IMG/VR virus record: IMGVR_UViG_3300035670_000314
Span: 1-49,946 of that record
DNA length: 49,946 nucleotides
Source of the DNA: a virus
Strand: one strand, 5' to 3'
Made by a program: the position numbers and the translations under genes. Under the pieces are notes generated by a model. It did no database searches and was not told the DNA's origin. It saw only the letters and a program-made list of their open reading frames with translations. Shown here piece by piece: positions 7,496 to 14,091 of the stretch (position 1 is its first letter; every line of letters starts with the position of its first letter).

Positions 7496-7826
7496 CAGCG
7501 ATTTCTTCGGTCAGATCAACTTTGTGCAGAACCTTGACGTGGGAGGTTGCCGTGCTGCCGTCCATGTCGAACTCCATCTGGGCGTCGACGATGAGAACTC
7601 CCTTCCACGAGATCTGGATGTGGGTGCCATTGGGGTCCTCGAAGCGGCTGGCGTGCTGCCGGATCTCTTCGTTCGACGGCATGTGCCCCTCGATGATTTC
7701 CAACTGGGAGACGAGTGCTTTCTCGATCGAACGGTAGAAGCGGGTCTTGAGATCCTTGATCTGCCGGGCAAGTTCAGCGAAGGCAGCGAGGAAATCCTCG
7801 TCATCGGAAGTGAAGTCGGGGGTCAT
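7482..7826 (-). CDS. Unknown acidic phage protein (114 aa)
   Basis: No family is recognised. The N-terminal half is helical (DEDFLAAFAELARQIKDLKTRFYRSIEKAL), and the C-terminal half is strand-rich (HIQISWKGVLIVDAQMEFDMDG), as in a small alpha/beta binding domain. The ATG at 7824-7826 overlaps the acyl carrier protein's stop as ATGA, so the two are translationally coupled. That coupling makes it a candidate partner of the carrier protein, though no catalytic motif is visible. Confidence 0.7.
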   Translation of the reverse strand: MTPDFTSDDEDFLAAFAELARQIKDLKTRFYRSIEKALVSQLEIIEGHMPSNEEIRQHASRFEDPNGTHIQISWKGVLIVDAQMEFDMDGSTATSHVKVLHKVDLTEEIAVDLD

Positions 7827-8080
7827 GGGGTGTAAGGTGAGTCGAGAATGTCGCGAAGGTAATCGATGATGTCGTCCGGGGTCTGCCACAACTCGGCATC
7901 CTCGTCGAGGATCTCGATGTCAAAGCGTTCCTCGATGGCGCAGATGACCTCGGTGTGGCTGAGACTGTCGACGCCGAGGTCCTCAAGGCGGATGTCGGTG
8001 ATGTGGACCGGCGTCTGGGTGTGCTCGGAAAGCACGTCGACGACGATGTCCTGGATTTGATCGCGGGTGTAGGTTTTCAT
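7823..8080 (-). CDS. Acyl carrier protein
   Basis: An 85-residue, strongly acidic four-helix protein. The attachment motif LGVDSLSHTEVI places Ser39 in a DSL context for 4'-phosphopantetheine. Helix I is TRDQIQDIVVDVLSEH, helix II starts at the DSL, and ERFDIEI plus the final helix DIIDYLRDIL match carrier proteins. No acyltransferase, ketosynthase or phosphopantetheinyl transferase is seen nearby, so host enzymes would have to charge it. It is preceded by a zinc-type gene (4-base overlap) and followed by a coupled unknown gene. The start at MKTYTRD is chosen because the upstream extension has no family similarity. Confidence 0.88.
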   Translation of the reverse strand: MKTYTRDQIQDIVVDVLSEHTQTPVHITDIRLEDLGVDSLSHTEVICAIEERFDIEILDEDAELWQTPDDIIDYLRDILDSPYTP

Positions 8081-8508
8081 GTCTTGGGCGGGAAGCTGGT
8101 ATAGAGGTGCGGGCGGATGACGGAGTCGAGTTCCCGATCGGAGACCCGACGAACGACGACTTCCCACTCATTCGGGTTGGTAACGTCGGCGAGGTCGACT
8201 GCCGAGACCCGCCCGCCGAAGTTGCCGAGGACCTGGAACTGTTGCCCGTCCCGTCGATGCGCGACAACGTCGCCGGGGCGCAGGGCTCGGAGTTCCTCCT
8301 CAGTCATCGGTGGCCCAGGCTGGTGCTTGGCTTTCTCGACGGCGTCGAGCTTCCTCTGCATGTCACCGAGAAAGCTGTCGGTCGGGCCGATCTCGCCGGT
8401 GGTGATCATGTGGTAGCAGGGGTCACACAGGGCTCCGCGGAAAAAACCTTCGTCGCGATGGTTGTTGCATCCTTTGACGATGCACTTGACGTGGGGTTGG
8501 TAACTCAT
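8077..8508 (-). CDS. Small zinc-ribbon-like phage protein (143 aa)
   Basis: Cys9, Cys14, Cys28 and Cys31 (CIVKGC ... CDPC) form a probable zinc site in the first 35 residues. A helical stretch and a C-terminal domain with LRPGDVVAHRRDGQQFQVLG and DVTNPNEWEVVVRRVSD follow, which read as a small beta barrel. The longer in-frame upstream reading overlaps the integrase and lacks family character, so ATG 8506-8508, with CCCTGACCTACCC before it, is used. It overlaps the acyl carrier gene. The likely role is nucleic-acid or protein binding. Confidence 0.75.
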   Translation of the reverse strand: MSYQPHVKCIVKGCNNHRDEGFFRGALCDPCYHMITTGEIGPTDSFLGDMQRKLDAVEKAKHQPGPPMTEEELRALRPGDVVAHRRDGQQFQVLGNFGGRVSAVDLADVTNPNEWEVVVRRVSDRELDSVIRPHLYTSFPPKT

Positions 8509-8515
8509 GGGTAGG

Positions 8516-9634
8516 TCAGGGTTTGGGTTGGTAGGTGGAGAACCACGCCTTCGCATCCTCTTCGGAGACGAGGGCTTTGTAGTTCGATTCGAGGACGGAT
8601 TCACTGTGCCCCGCCCACGCCGCGGTTCGCGAGGTGCCGTGGATGGTGACGGATGCGGAGACAAAGCCCTTGCGCAGCCCGTTGTCAACCCACTCAACCC
8701 CGGCCGCGGCGGCGACTTTGGCCAGTCGACGACGAAGCCGCTTGGTAACAAAAGGGGTCGATGGGTCTGCTGGATCAACACACTCTCGTGCGTGGCTCAC
8801 CACTTTCCACAGCGCATCCGTCGTGGGTACGAGACGGCGGCGATTGGTTTTGGTGATCGACGAGGAGAGAACCAGCGGATCGACAGGAACCTCGTGGAGA
8901 AAATCCCACACGTCGTCCCAGGTCAATCGCTGAATCTCCTTGGCCCGTGCGCCGGTGTAGGCACCGAGGGCGAGGAAGATGAGGACGTCAGGGTGGTTGA
9001 GCCGGTAGGCGGCGTCGAGGAGGGCGTGAAGCTGTGCCGGGGTGAAGGGGACCGGGTCTTTCACCGGCACCTTGCGCGCCTCGACCTGCTTGGCCGGATT
9101 GATGGTCGCCCCAGAGATTTTACACCAATAGTCGAAAAAGGAGACCAGTGTCGCCCGGTGGGTGTTGGCGGTTTTGGGGGATTCAAAGCAACCGAGGTAG
9201 TGATCGACGGCAGTCCAGGTGATCGCGGCCGGGTCTTGCTCGATGAAGTAGCAGTAGCGGAAAGCGGTGAGGTGCTGCTTGCGGTCGGCGATCGACCGCT
9301 CGGCGAGATTCCGGGTTCGGCAGTGATCGAGGTAACGGTCAATGAGGTCGAGCATGGTGAAGGTGACGACGGGGCGAGCGACTGCCTGTTTGACCGCATC
9401 GATCAGGGAAACGCCGGTTGGCAGCAGTGCCACCGCGGCGTGATACTCCTCGACCTCGCGAGGGGTGAGCGGCTTCTGGCAGCGGGCCAGATATTGCCGG
9501 ATCTCGGCAACCCGATTGTCGGCGACATCGGCTTTCACGGTCTCGCGATGCCGGATGCTGCCGACCCGATAGCGAATCTCGATGCGCCCGTCCTTGGAGG
9601 GGTAGGTCTTGATGGGGTCTTTGGGGGCGGTCAT
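8516..9634 (-). CDS. int: Tyrosine recombinase / integrase
   Basis: A 372-residue site-specific recombinase. The N-terminal domain includes an arm-binding type start (KDGRIEIRYRVG), a SAM-like core-binding domain lies at about 90-185, and the catalytic domain at about 195-365. Catalytic residues: Arg230 (YTGARAKEI), Lys262 (ITKTNRRRL), Arg321, His343 (AGHSES) and Tyr352 (ESNYKAL). The HxxR box reads NGLR, so the first histidine is replaced by Asn318, which some active family members tolerate. It would integrate, excise or resolve phage DNA and suggests a temperate or plasmid-like life style. No attP can be assigned with certainty. Confidence 0.9.
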   Translation of the reverse strand: MTAPKDPIKTYPSKDGRIEIRYRVGSIRHRETVKADVADNRVAEIRQYLARCQKPLTPREVEEYHAAVALLPTGVSLIDAVKQAVARPVVTFTMLDLIDRYLDHCRTRNLAERSIADRKQHLTAFRYCYFIEQDPAAITWTAVDHYLGCFESPKTANTHRATLVSFFDYWCKISGATINPAKQVEARKVPVKDPVPFTPAQLHALLDAAYRLNHPDVLIFLALGAYTGARAKEIQRLTWDDVWDFLHEVPVDPLVLSSSITKTNRRRLVPTTDALWKVVSHARECVDPADPSTPFVTKRLRRRLAKVAAAAGVEWVDNGLRKGFVSASVTIHGTSRTAAWAGHSESVLESNYKALVSEEDAKAWFSTYQPKP

Positions 9635-10206
9635 TTGTCTTCCGTGAGTTCGACGAGTTTGGCTTCGTGCAGGCGGTCTTCCAGTTCAGTGATCCACGCG
9701 TAGGGGAGCTTCTGCCCGGCGGCGACGTAGCGGGTCATGGCGGCGAGGATGTCCGCGGCCCGGTTGCTGGCCCACACGTATTCCGGACAGAGGCCGAGGG
9801 GTGGTTTGGTGTGCTCGGGCTCGGAGGTTTCGATGGGGGCGGGTTCGACTTCGATTTTGCGTCGGTACTCGTCGTGATGCTCCCGTCGAATAGTCCCAGC
9901 GAAAGACGAAATCTTCCAACGAAGCTCGGTAGAATGCCAAAATTCGTCCCCCTTCTGAATGATCTCTCCGACTTTGAGAAGTCGGTAACCGGGGCCGGGA
10001 TTGATGAAGGATGCCGTGTCGATCTTGCGCCGGTAGTACATGCAGTATTCGACGCCGCTGCGGTCGTATTTCTCCCCCGCTTCCTCTGTCGAATGCCACC
10101 CTCCCGAAATCGAACGGAACTCGTCCCCTGCCTTGATGATCTCCCCGACTTTGAGAAGTCGGTAGCCGGGTCCGGGGTCGACAGTGTTGTTGTCGGTGTT
10201 GCTCAT
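9631..10206 (-). CDS. Phage protein with duplicated GYRLLKVGEII domain (191 aa)
   Basis: Two tandem copies of a domain of about 50 residues are visible. Each opens with PGPGYRLLKVGEII, continues with a GDEF and WHSTE block, and ends in a YRRKI strand (residues ~9-60 and ~63-115). Similar GYRxLxxGExIxxGDEF repeats occur in phage proteins of unknown role. The last 70 residues form helices (YVWASNRAADILAAMTRYV). ATG 10204-10206 overlaps the MarR-type gene's stop, so it is read in the same operon. The longer upstream reading is Arg/Pro-rich shadow sequence and was discarded. Confidence 0.8.
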   Translation of the reverse strand: MSNTDNNTVDPGPGYRLLKVGEIIKAGDEFRSISGGWHSTEEAGEKYDRSGVEYCMYYRRKIDTASFINPGPGYRLLKVGEIIQKGDEFWHSTELRWKISSFAGTIRREHHDEYRRKIEVEPAPIETSEPEHTKPPLGLCPEYVWASNRAADILAAMTRYVAAGQKLPYAWITELEDRLHEAKLVELTEDK

Positions 10207-10604
10207 GCTGCTTCCTCTTGGGTGTTGGGTTGGGGTTCGGGAAAAACGGTGGCGCGGGTGCCGGTCAACCGATCGGGGCGGACGATGGCGTGGGCCAGGA
10301 GATCCACGGCTGCGGCGGTGATGGTGATGTCGCGATAGGTGTCCCCGGTCTTCTTCGGGTTGTGGGTGACGAGCCCGGCGTCGACGAGCCTGGTCAACCC
10401 GTCGATCAAACTGCTGGCGTGCAGACCGAGATAGCGGCCCAGGGAGGCGACGGTGACCCGGTCCCCCCTCTGGTTGCCCTCGGCGATCAACAGCAGCATC
10501 AGGATGACGTGAACCGGCAGGCTGCGACTGCGCAGCGGGGAGGGGCACCGGACGATGGCGGCGGTCAAATCAGTCAGGGAAGTGAGCAGGTCGGGGAGTG
10601 TCAT
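10203..10604 (-). CDS. MarR-like winged-helix transcriptional regulator
   Basis: A 133-residue protein. Residues 48-105 read as a winged helix: VTVASLGRYLGLHASSLIDGLTRLVDAGLV followed by a wing (KTGDTYRDITIT). The N-terminal helices would dimerise. As the first gene of a leftward operon that includes the integrase, it is a plausible control protein. A nested inverted repeat 51-75 bases upstream of its ATG could be its operator. No ligand can be inferred. Confidence 0.8.
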   Translation of the reverse strand: MTLPDLLTSLTDLTAAIVRCPSPLRSRSLPVHVILMLLLIAEGNQRGDRVTVASLGRYLGLHASSLIDGLTRLVDAGLVTHNPKKTGDTYRDITITAAAVDLLAHAIVRPDRLTGTRATVFPEPQPNTQEEAA

Positions 10605-10654
10605 CGAAATTTGTATGTTCGGATTTTGTGAGTATGGACGGGGATGGGGGTTTT

Positions 10655-10679
10655 GTCTATAACAAATTATCGGATAGAC
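10655..10679. promoter_or_regulatory. Candidate operator (nested inverted repeat)
   Basis: GTCTAT and ATAGAC arms (10655-10660 and 10674-10679) enclose an AT-rich core that on the minus strand holds ATAA-TTTG-TTAT. It lies between the terminator of the upstream gene and the MarR-like gene, where an autoregulatory site would be expected. Confidence 0.4.
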
Positions 10680-10680
10680 G

Positions 10681-10720
10681 AAAAAAAAAAAAAAACGCAG
10701 CCCCGGTCAAGAGGCTGCGT
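10681..10720 (-). terminator. Rho-independent terminator of the exported-protein gene
   Basis: On the minus strand, an 8-base-pair stem (ACGCAGCC/GGCTGCGT, 10695-10702 with 10713-10720) is followed by 15 consecutive T residues (10681-10695). It follows the stop of the signal-peptide gene by about 50 bases and isolates it from the MarR-like operon. Confidence 0.9.
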
Positions 10721-10770
10721 TGGGTGGTGCCGACGCCGGTGATTTGAGTGCGTAGCCCGATGTCCGAGCG

Positions 10771-11073
10771 TCAGCGGGTGCGGGGCCGCGGCGTGGGTCT
10801 CACGTAGGTCCTGGGCAGGTAGATCGGCCGGATGACGACCTTCGGCGGGGGGTCGATGACAGGGGCGACCCGCGGGGTGATGCGAGCGGAGGGGACCGGG
10901 GCCGCGATCGAGGGCATCCCAGTGACCTGTGGAGCCCCGGAGACGATTCGGATCTCGGTGCCGGAGGACAACGGTGCGGCCAGTGGGTTCGACCACCAGC
11001 GAAGCACGTCGTCGGCACGGGCCGGGGCAACGGTCAGAAGGAGGGCGGCGATGACGAGTAGGAGTGCGCGCAT
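10771..11073 (-). CDS. Small exported protein with signal peptide (100 aa)
   Basis: The N-terminus MRALLLVIAALLLTVAPARA is a textbook Sec signal peptide with a probable signal peptidase I cut after ARA, giving a mature DDVLRWWSNPL... of about 80 residues. The mature part is Pro/Arg/Val-rich with no cysteines and ends in a basic RTYVRPTPRPRTR tail. It is transcribed alone, with its own promoter directly before the ATG and a strong terminator after it. A small secreted phage or prophage product could act at the cell envelope, for example in superinfection exclusion, but no family is recognised. Confidence 0.75.
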   Translation of the reverse strand: MRALLLVIAALLLTVAPARADDVLRWWSNPLAAPLSSGTEIRIVSGAPQVTGMPSIAAPVPSARITPRVAPVIDPPPKVVIRPIYLPRTYVRPTPRPRTR

Positions 11074-11078
11074 GGTTT

Positions 11079-11107
11079 ACCCTACAATGAACTGCCGGAT
11101 CGGTCAA
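11079..11107 (-). promoter_or_regulatory. Promoter of the exported-protein gene (leaderless type)
   Basis: On the minus strand, TTGACC (11102-11107), a 17-base spacer and TAGGGT (11079-11084). Five bases separate the -10 from the ATG, so the mRNA would begin at the start codon. The same geometry is seen at 7468, 12024 and 44001. Confidence 0.65.
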
Positions 11108-11265
11108 TGCCGAAGGGAGTTCGGGAGATAGCCCTTTCGGGCTAGAAAAAACCCTAACAAAACTACCACGAAAAGCACTAACAAACACACCAAAAAAGAG
11201 GCGCTCCCGAAAAAGTCCGGTCAATAATGCAAGCCAGTTGCAATAGGACGGGAGATCTCGAAAAA

Positions 11266-11296
11266 TCAGGGAGATCTTTTTTAGGGATCTCCCTGA
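11266..11296. repeat. 11-bp perfect inverted repeat with AGATC core
   Basis: Arms TCAGGGAGATC (11266-11276) and GATCTCCCTGA (11286-11296) enclose TTTTTTAGG. The right-arm sequence recurs with extra flank at 11508-11530 as the inverted match of 11256-11280, so the motif is iterated and not a single hairpin. Confidence 0.75.
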
Positions 11297-11648
11297 CTTG
11301 GGCCCTTAGTGAGATCAAGGAAAACCGGTCAAGGCCGGGAGATCATGGGGACACTTCAACTTCTGTTTTCTACGGTCAATGTAGGCGATTCCGTAACTAG
11401 ACGAACCCGTCTTTTAAGAGGGGAAAAACTATTCTTCTTTTATAAGGTTCCTCCTCCCTCTCCCTAATGTTCAACGACTTAACCCCGATTTCGCATTTTT
11501 CGCCCAGAAAAGATCTCCCTGATTTTCGAGCTTTTGTGTGCGTGTTAGGGCCGTTGAACGCTGACGCCATGCGGGCTGCGGGCCGGAGGGTTTTGACCGG
11601 ACCCTAACAAAGCAACCTCCCGTTTGGTTGCCCGGATCGGGCGTTTGA

Positions 11649-11766
11649 CCTACTGCCATAAGGCTTCCAGCCGATTTTATCCTAACAAAAAACAAATGGG
11701 GTTTTTGGCCGGAAAGCTCCGATTCAAAAAAGACCCCTGATCGGCTGGAACGTAGGTGGCAGTAGG
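11649..11766. repeat. Large imperfect stem-loop (118 bases)
   Basis: CCTACTGCCA (11649-11658) pairs with TGGCAGTAGG (11757-11766), and TTCCAGCCGAT (11665-11675) pairs with ATCGGCTGGAA (11740-11750). The two helices are stacked with a small internal loop and capped by about 64 bases containing CCTAACAAA and a GGGGTTTTT run. Its size and perfection argue for selection, for example as a replication initiation structure or a structured RNA. Confidence 0.7.
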
Positions 11767-11885
11767 GCTGCGTCCGATGTGTGAACCCCATTAATTCCAG
11801 ATGGTTCGAGCAGCCGGGAGATGGCGGGAGAAAACGGGAGGTTGTTTTGTTAGGATTCAAAAGATCTCCCGTTTACCATTTACCA

Positions 11886-11928
11886 TAAAAACAAAAAACC
11901 CAGTAGAGGGACGCATCCCCCTACTGGG
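11886..11928 (-). terminator. Leftward rho-independent terminator
   Basis: On the minus strand, CCCAGTAG/CTACTGGG (11921-11928 with 11899-11906), extended inside by GGG/CCC, is followed by a T-rich run (TTTTTTGTTTTTAT). A second perfect hairpin, GGACTCCC-GAGT-GGGAGTCC, lies just before it at 11931-11950. No protein gene ends here, so it may close a short untranslated transcript or shield the region from antisense reading. Confidence 0.75.
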
Positions 11929-12023
11929 CTGGACTCCCACTCGGGAGTCCGGTTCTCGTTCTTTGTCCACCCGAACCACACCTCATGGGTTTGGTTTGGA
12001 CCGGACGGTAGCCCGGATCGAGC

Positions 12024-12052
12024 TTGACCGCAAGAGGTATTTGTTATAGAGT
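12024..12052 (+). promoter_or_regulatory. Promoter of the HAD phosphatase gene (leaderless type)
   Basis: TTGACC (12024-12029), a 17-base spacer and TAGAGT (12047-12052), with ATG 6 bases further on. An overlapping TTATAG could serve as an alternative -10 with a shorter spacer. Confidence 0.6.
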
Positions 12053-12058
12053 GAAAGG

Positions 12059-12523
12059 ATGAGCGAACCCGTATCCCACCCAGGACTCCTTGCTGGCGTC
12101 CCAATCGCCGTCGACTTCGACGGAACCTGCGTCACCCACGAATACCCGCGGGTCGGCCGCGAGATCGGAGCGGTCCCTGTCCTGCGCCGGATCGTCGCCG
12201 AGGGAGGTCAACTGATCCTCTGGACGATGAGAAGCGGCGACAAGCTCGAAGACGCCGTTGCGTGGTTCGTCAATCACCAGATTCCCCTCTACGGCATCCA
12301 GAGAAACCCGACCCAGGACAACTGGACAGAGAGTCCCAAAGCCTACGCCAAGATCTACATCGATGACGCGGCGCTCGGATGCCCGCTCAAATCAGGGCAC
12401 CCCGGTGAAAGGCCCCACGTCGACTGGGATGCGGTTTCCCGGATCTTGTTCGGCTCGGGATTCGTTACTGCGAGCACGGGACCCGGGCCTGTTGGTCCGA
12501 TCGGAAGCACAGGTCCCTGTTGA
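12059..12523 (+). CDS. HAD-superfamily phosphatase-like protein
   Basis: A 154-residue protein. Motif I is AVDFDGTCV, with nucleophile Asp19 and Asp21. Motif II lies in LILWTMRSG, Lys94 or Lys98 could be motif III, and motif IV is IYIDDAALG with Asp102 and Asp103. This compact cap-less HAD type is frequent in phages and may hydrolyse nucleotide or sugar phosphates. The last 20 residues are a collagen-like GPGPVGPIGSTGPC tail, unusual for an enzyme. It is the first rightward gene after the control region and appears monocistronic. A weak hairpin with six Ts at about 12549-12575 may end the transcript. Confidence 0.85.
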   Translation: MSEPVSHPGLLAGVPIAVDFDGTCVTHEYPRVGREIGAVPVLRRIVAEGGQLILWTMRSGDKLEDAVAWFVNHQIPLYGIQRNPTQDNWTESPKAYAKIYIDDAALGCPLKSGHPGERPHVDWDAVSRILFGSGFVTASTGPGPVGPIGSTGPC

Positions 12524-12796
12524 CCGGGTAATTTGTTATAGGGTAAACCCGATTTCGGGGAACCGGGAATTTTTTCAGAGGGTGCTGATATACTATCAAG
12601 ACGGCCGCGGGATCGAGCCCCCCACCCGTGCCGTCCCCCTTGCGCGCGTGCCCGAGCCCTCCGCCGGGTCCGCATCTCCGGCCCCTCCCTGGTATCTCCG
12701 GCACCCCATCGCGCGCCCCTTGGGTCCGGGCCTCCGGCATCCCATCACGGCCCGTTGACCGGCCATGCTTTCGGGGAAAACGCGTTTTCAATGCGG

Positions 12797-13615
12797 TTAC
12801 ATTTCGTCCGCTTCCCCTTGCACGTCCACGATTCGTGACGTGTCGTCCTTCGCAACCCTGACACTTTCCCGACTAACGCCGCCTAGAAATTGAATGTTGA
12901 GTATCGGTCGCGAAGTCTCGCCTCCGGACCTTTCGCCCTGCCGGGTTGCCCTTCGGAAAAGGGTGTCGAGTGCAGTCAGGTCGGAAACCTTCTGTATCGG
13001 AATGACCTTTCGTCCACCTGGCCCTTTGCTCTTCCCCTTTCTGAACGCGTCCAGTGAATCCCGGACGAGTCTGGCGACTTCTTCATCATGCCGGTCAACC
13101 TCCGTTTCCTGCAATACCGGGATTTGTGACCGATCGATGCCGGGAAAAGCGGGGGGATTGTATACAATCGGAGGTTTCTCGCCCTCACCGGGATTGTATA
13201 CAATCGGGAAGTTGTAAGTATTTGTATCCTTTTCCCCTGCTTCCGGCTCCCCTTCCACCGTAATACATTGTTTTCCAAGCTCTTGGCCCCCATCCGCCCC
13301 GGCTTCCGGGTTTCCCCGAGTCACCTCCGCTACGGTCGGCGATCCCGCCGGAGCCATCGCGCCCCCGTAAATCCCGCCCTCCGCCCTCGCCACGGCCCCC
13401 GCTTGCGCCATGGCGGCAGGGGTAGCGATCCCCGCCCGGGTGCATCTCCACCGAAGGGATCGGGGCTCGACTTGCCATTGACGGGCAAACTCCGCCAAAT
13501 TCACCCCTTCCGGGAACCCCCCACGGCTTTCCAGACACGCCATCGCCGCATCAAGTTTCCCCGTCGCATCAGGGTTGACGGTCGGCCTTTTGAATGGATG
13601 GAAAGCGGTTTTCAT
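12797..13615 (-). CDS. Helix-turn-helix-like phage protein (272 aa), unknown role
   Basis: Residues ~20-65 (GKLDAAMACLESR...NLAEFARQWQVEPRSLRWRCTRAGI) look like a helix-turn-helix DNA-binding unit. The rest is Gly/Glu/Ala-rich with a repeated PIVYNP element whose codons contain two copies of a perfect palindrome, then a basic helical C-terminus (DAFRKGKSKGPGGRKVIPI). A TTG start 33 bases upstream is possible, but ATG 13613-13615 is preferred. It stands alone on the minus strand between rightward genes and could be a regulator or replication protein. A terminase small subunit is less likely from its position. Confidence 0.7.
   Translation of the reverse strand: MKTAFHPFKRPTVNPDATGKLDAAMACLESRGGFPEGVNLAEFARQWQVEPRSLRWRCTRAGIATPAAMAQAGAVARAEGGIYGGAMAPAGSPTVAEVTRGNPEAGADGGQELGKQCITVEGEPEAGEKDTNTYNFPIVYNPGEGEKPPIVYNPPAFPGIDRSQIPVLQETEVDRHDEEVARLVRDSLDAFRKGKSKGPGGRKVIPIQKVSDLTALDTLFRRATRQGERSGGETSRPILNIQFLGGVSRESVRVAKDDTSRIVDVQGEADEM
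13156..13205. repeat. Two identical 14-bp palindromes inside the HTH-like gene
   Basis: GATTGTATACAATC occurs at 13156-13169 and 13192-13205, 36 bases centre to centre. It encodes IVYN in both PIVYNP repeats. The TTGTATACAA core also appears once in the helicase gene near 2495. It could be an intragenic operator or just a codon-level duplication. Confidence 0.7.
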
Positions 13616-13655
13616 CCCGGAATTTACCCTAGTGAAAATTTCTTTCAATTCTCGC

Positions 13656-13684
13656 TTGACGTGTACAAATTTGTATATAAGGGT
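13656..13684 (+). promoter_or_regulatory. Promoter-like element with internal operator palindrome
   Basis: TTGACG (13656-13661), then the perfect palindrome TACAAATTTGTA (13664-13675), with AAGGGT at 17-base spacing or TATAAG closer in. An A/T-rich stretch precedes the -35. It would drive the small-gene array beginning at 13740; the 5' leader contains a CCCCG-ATAG-CGGGG hairpin. Confidence 0.5.
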
Positions 13685-13739
13685 ATAAGCCCCGATAGCG
13701 GGGACGGGGAAACCCGTTCAAATCAACCTACCTGAATCC

Positions 13740-14033
13740 ATGAAAATCGATCATTACCCTACTCTGTCAGAAGTGCCCTCCCTCGCGTTCAACCTGGGCG
13801 GAGGATACAATGCGAAAGGTCAACAATGCGCGGCTGCGCTCATCGCACCGGGGCTTGTCCTCTTTGTGGACATCGCCCGGGGGCTTGACTACATTTTCGC
13901 TTGTGACTTGACCGTCTCAGCGATCCGACACGCTTACCTCAACAATCAATCCGTGTTTCTCCCCTATGCGGAGGGGTATTATGACCTCCGGAATGACCTC
14001 GAAACGCTCGCCGCTACCGCCCCCGCCCGTTAA
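13740..14033 (+). CDS. Small protein of the array, unknown (97 aa)
   Basis: First gene of the rightward small-gene array. MKIDHYPTLSEVP opens an alpha/beta-looking protein with FNLGGGYNAKGQQCAAALIAPGLVLFVDIA and a C-terminal helix (YDLRNDLETLAATA). There is no signal peptide or membrane helix. The start is ATG after ACCTGAATCC, no Shine-Dalgarno. Function unknown; as in the rest of the array, the sequence gives no catalytic motif. Confidence 0.7.
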   Translation: MKIDHYPTLSEVPSLAFNLGGGYNAKGQQCAAALIAPGLVLFVDIARGLDYIFACDLTVSAIRHAYLNNQSVFLPYAEGYYDLRNDLETLAATAPAR

Positions 14034-14091
14034 TCTGAACCTCACCGGCACGCAATCCCGCGCACCGGCCACCCTATACCCTGACAAAATT

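Larger units (their letters stand above)
11108..12023. other. Gene-free control region, candidate replication origin
   Basis: Nearly 1 kb between the leftward and rightward gene blocks holds no convincing gene. It contains repeats of AGATCTCCC, including three AAAAGATCTCCC copies on either strand near 11277, 11509 and 11860. CTAACAAA-type motifs recur near 11154, 11178, 11603, 11681 and 11845 (inverted). Two large inverted repeats, a TAGCCC-TTTC-GGGCTA hairpin at 11129-11144 and locally A/T-rich patches are also present. Divergent transcription away from it and this repeat content fit a phage origin or a regulatory hub. Confidence 0.5.

Noticed and set aside
11471-11860. 129-codon minus-strand frame in the gene-free region
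   Set aside because: It crosses the 118-base stem-loop and the repeated AGATCTCCC sites, has no start context and shows no protein-like pattern.
11880-12104. 74-codon minus-strand frame across the 12059 start
   Set aside because: It overlaps the terminator, the hairpin and the HAD gene's promoter and has no protein character.
12538-12580. CCCG/CGGG hairpin followed by six Ts after the HAD gene
   Set aside because: The stem is only four pairs and the alternative pairing is equally good, so I mention it with the gene but do not call a terminator.
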